Assembly (NCBI GenBank): GCA_001936135.1
Contig: CP012809.1
Location: forward strand, 2,653,501 to 2,717,500
Reading direction: 5' to 3'
DNA: 64,000 nucleotides
DNA from: Saccharomycopsis fibuligera x Saccharomycopsis cf. fibuligera
Lineage: Eukaryota; Ascomycota; Saccharomycetes; Ascoideales; Saccharomycopsidaceae
In this document: piece by piece, positions 63,071-64,000 of the stretch
Position numbering within the stretch: the stretch's first letter is position 1
Layout of the letters: each line of letters begins with the position of its first letter
The notes under the pieces: model-generated
Database searches by the model: none
Told to the model about the DNA's origin: nothing
Seen by the model: the letters and a program-made list of their open reading frames with translations, nothing else
Translations under genes and position numbers: made by a program

Positions 63071-64000
63071 TATTGAAAATGAAGTAAGAATAATAAAGTA
63101 GTAAGAACTAAAAAAAGGGGTATAATGACAGTGAACTGGGACTGAACAAAAGATAAGATTAGCTTGCTGAAGGAACAACGAAAAACGAAACGTAAACAAA
63201 AGAGAAAGAAAAAAAAAAGGAAGGTCTCCCGGTGATGATGAAATATTCTATTTTTTTTCACTATAATTAAAACCAAATACACCGTGTCTCTTTTTTTTCG
63301 CAGCCCTGAACCTGCAGTAAGGTCACGAGACACGTTTTCTTTTTTATAGGCAGGGTACCCCGAGAAACTTCCAACATGAGGGCGCAACATCCGCTTGAGT
63401 AAATCAACTAACATAAATAAATGTGGATCATTTTGTCAGATTTGGTGAAATCACTTTGAGCTTATATATAAGGAAGTTATTTCAGGTCATTGAGAAACAA
63501 TATAAGTTACGCAAAGTTTTGAAAAAAACTTTGAATAAAGCTCTTTGTGTTCAGCATGTGACTGCCTGGATGACTTTTTCTCGTATATTCTTCTAGAAAT
63601 GCGCACTTAAAATTGAAAAAAATGTGTTGTATCTGAATTTTTTAATTATAGCATCACTTAATGATTTTGTAGCACTTATTTGTAGTGCAAAAAATGAGAA
63701 GTGATTGGCAGTTGGTAAAAGGGATTATGCAATTTTTGTTCCGAAGCCGTTGTGTATGGCAAATTCCGATTTTTCAAGCATCCACAGTTTAGGCTTATCC
63801 TATGGGGATTTCCTGCTATTACTGGTGCCTTACAACAGCATTCTTGTGCAATTGCACTTTTTCAAGATAGGCACCTTGCTAAAAATAAACTCGTCTTTGA
63901 CAGACTTGGCAAGTCATGGTGACATAGAATTATTTGGTTCAATATTTTGAAAACTCTATCAAAATAAGTACCTACCAAAAAAGCACAAAAACACTCTTAC
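63071..64000. other. SEC53 upstream region to window edge
   Basis: Promoter side of SEC53. It contains an HSE-like TTCTTCTAGAA at 63588-63598. A 81-codon ATG-started frame at 63705-63950 has no recognisable feature and is not called. Confidence 0.5.
63588..63598. promoter_or_regulatory. Heat-shock-element-like site
   Basis: TTC-TTCTAGAA contains the inverted nTTCnnGAAn pair of an HSF binding site with an extra TTC. It lies about 520 bp upstream of SEC53. Assigned by motif only. Confidence 0.25.

Noticed and set aside
63071-63199. N-terminal extension of SEC53
   Set aside because: The family starts at the ATG at 63070, and the length then matches (255 versus 254 residues).
1-64000. CRISPR arrays, bacterial operons or horizontally acquired blocks
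   Set aside because: No spaced repeat arrays; all recognisable genes are ordinary yeast genes with consistent codon use.

Overview
The window is nuclear DNA of a budding yeast. It carries about 14 intact protein genes, one degraded protein gene, one free-standing gag/ORF1-like gene, three intron-bearing tRNA genes and several old LTR fragments. Gene content (kinesin-8, CSR1, VAM7, RSC1/2, SKI8, EDE1, CYC8/SSN6, SEC53, two MNN1-type mannosyltransferases) is typical of Saccharomycotina. Leucine is written almost wholly with TTG, TTA, CTT, CTA or CTC. In the leucine-rich-repeat gene at 38397-39950 the only three CTG codons fall at variable positions and never at a consensus leucine. This points to the CUG-Ser clade (Candida/Lodderomyces/Debaryomyces relatives). 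I do not name a species.

Layout. 1-993 (-): 5' part of a broken EMP70/TM9 gene running off the left edge. 2034-4349 (+): MNN1-family mannosyltransferase. 4719-4805 (-): tRNA-Phe, followed by a 4.4-kb gene-free stretch with decayed LTR-like repeats. 9216-12215 (-): KIP3. 13372-15441 (-): CSR1. 16919-18145 (-): VAM7. 19511-21121 (-): CLG1-like cyclin. 23614-26361 (+): RSC1/2. 27181-30255 (-): kelch/BTB protein. 30807-32073 (-): SKI8, split by an intron right after its ATG. 32621-37462 (+): EDE1, also intron-containing. 38397-39950 (+): F-box/LRR protein. 41622-44156 (-): second MNN1-family gene. 44698-46209 (+): steryl-ester-lipase-like gene, overlapping tail to tail with an F-box-like gene at 46201-48012 (-). 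48233-48318 (-): tRNA-Tyr, then a nested LTR cluster. 50858-52729 (-): double zinc-knuckle gag/ORF1-like gene. 52865-52960 (+): tRNA-Ile. 57002-60589 (+): CYC8/SSN6 behind a 4-kb upstream region. 62303-63070 (-): SEC53.

The genes do not form a pathway cluster. A loose theme is the secretory and glycosylation system: SEC53 supports supply of activated mannose, the two MNN1-type enzymes use it in the Golgi, and EDE1, VAM7 and the EMP70 relic belong to membrane traffic. Several starts were set by hand. SKI8 and EDE1 need introns to recover their N-termini, and CLG1, the second MNN1 gene, the LRR gene and SEC53 start at an internal ATG of a longer open frame.

I did not find a new multi-gene system. 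The most unusual items are the isolated gag/ORF1-like gene next to tRNA-Ile, the nested LTR fossils near tRNA genes, the decayed EMP70 gene, and two striking short repeat arrays: 13 CAAGTG units, and paired TGACTCA sites upstream of the F-box/LRR gene.
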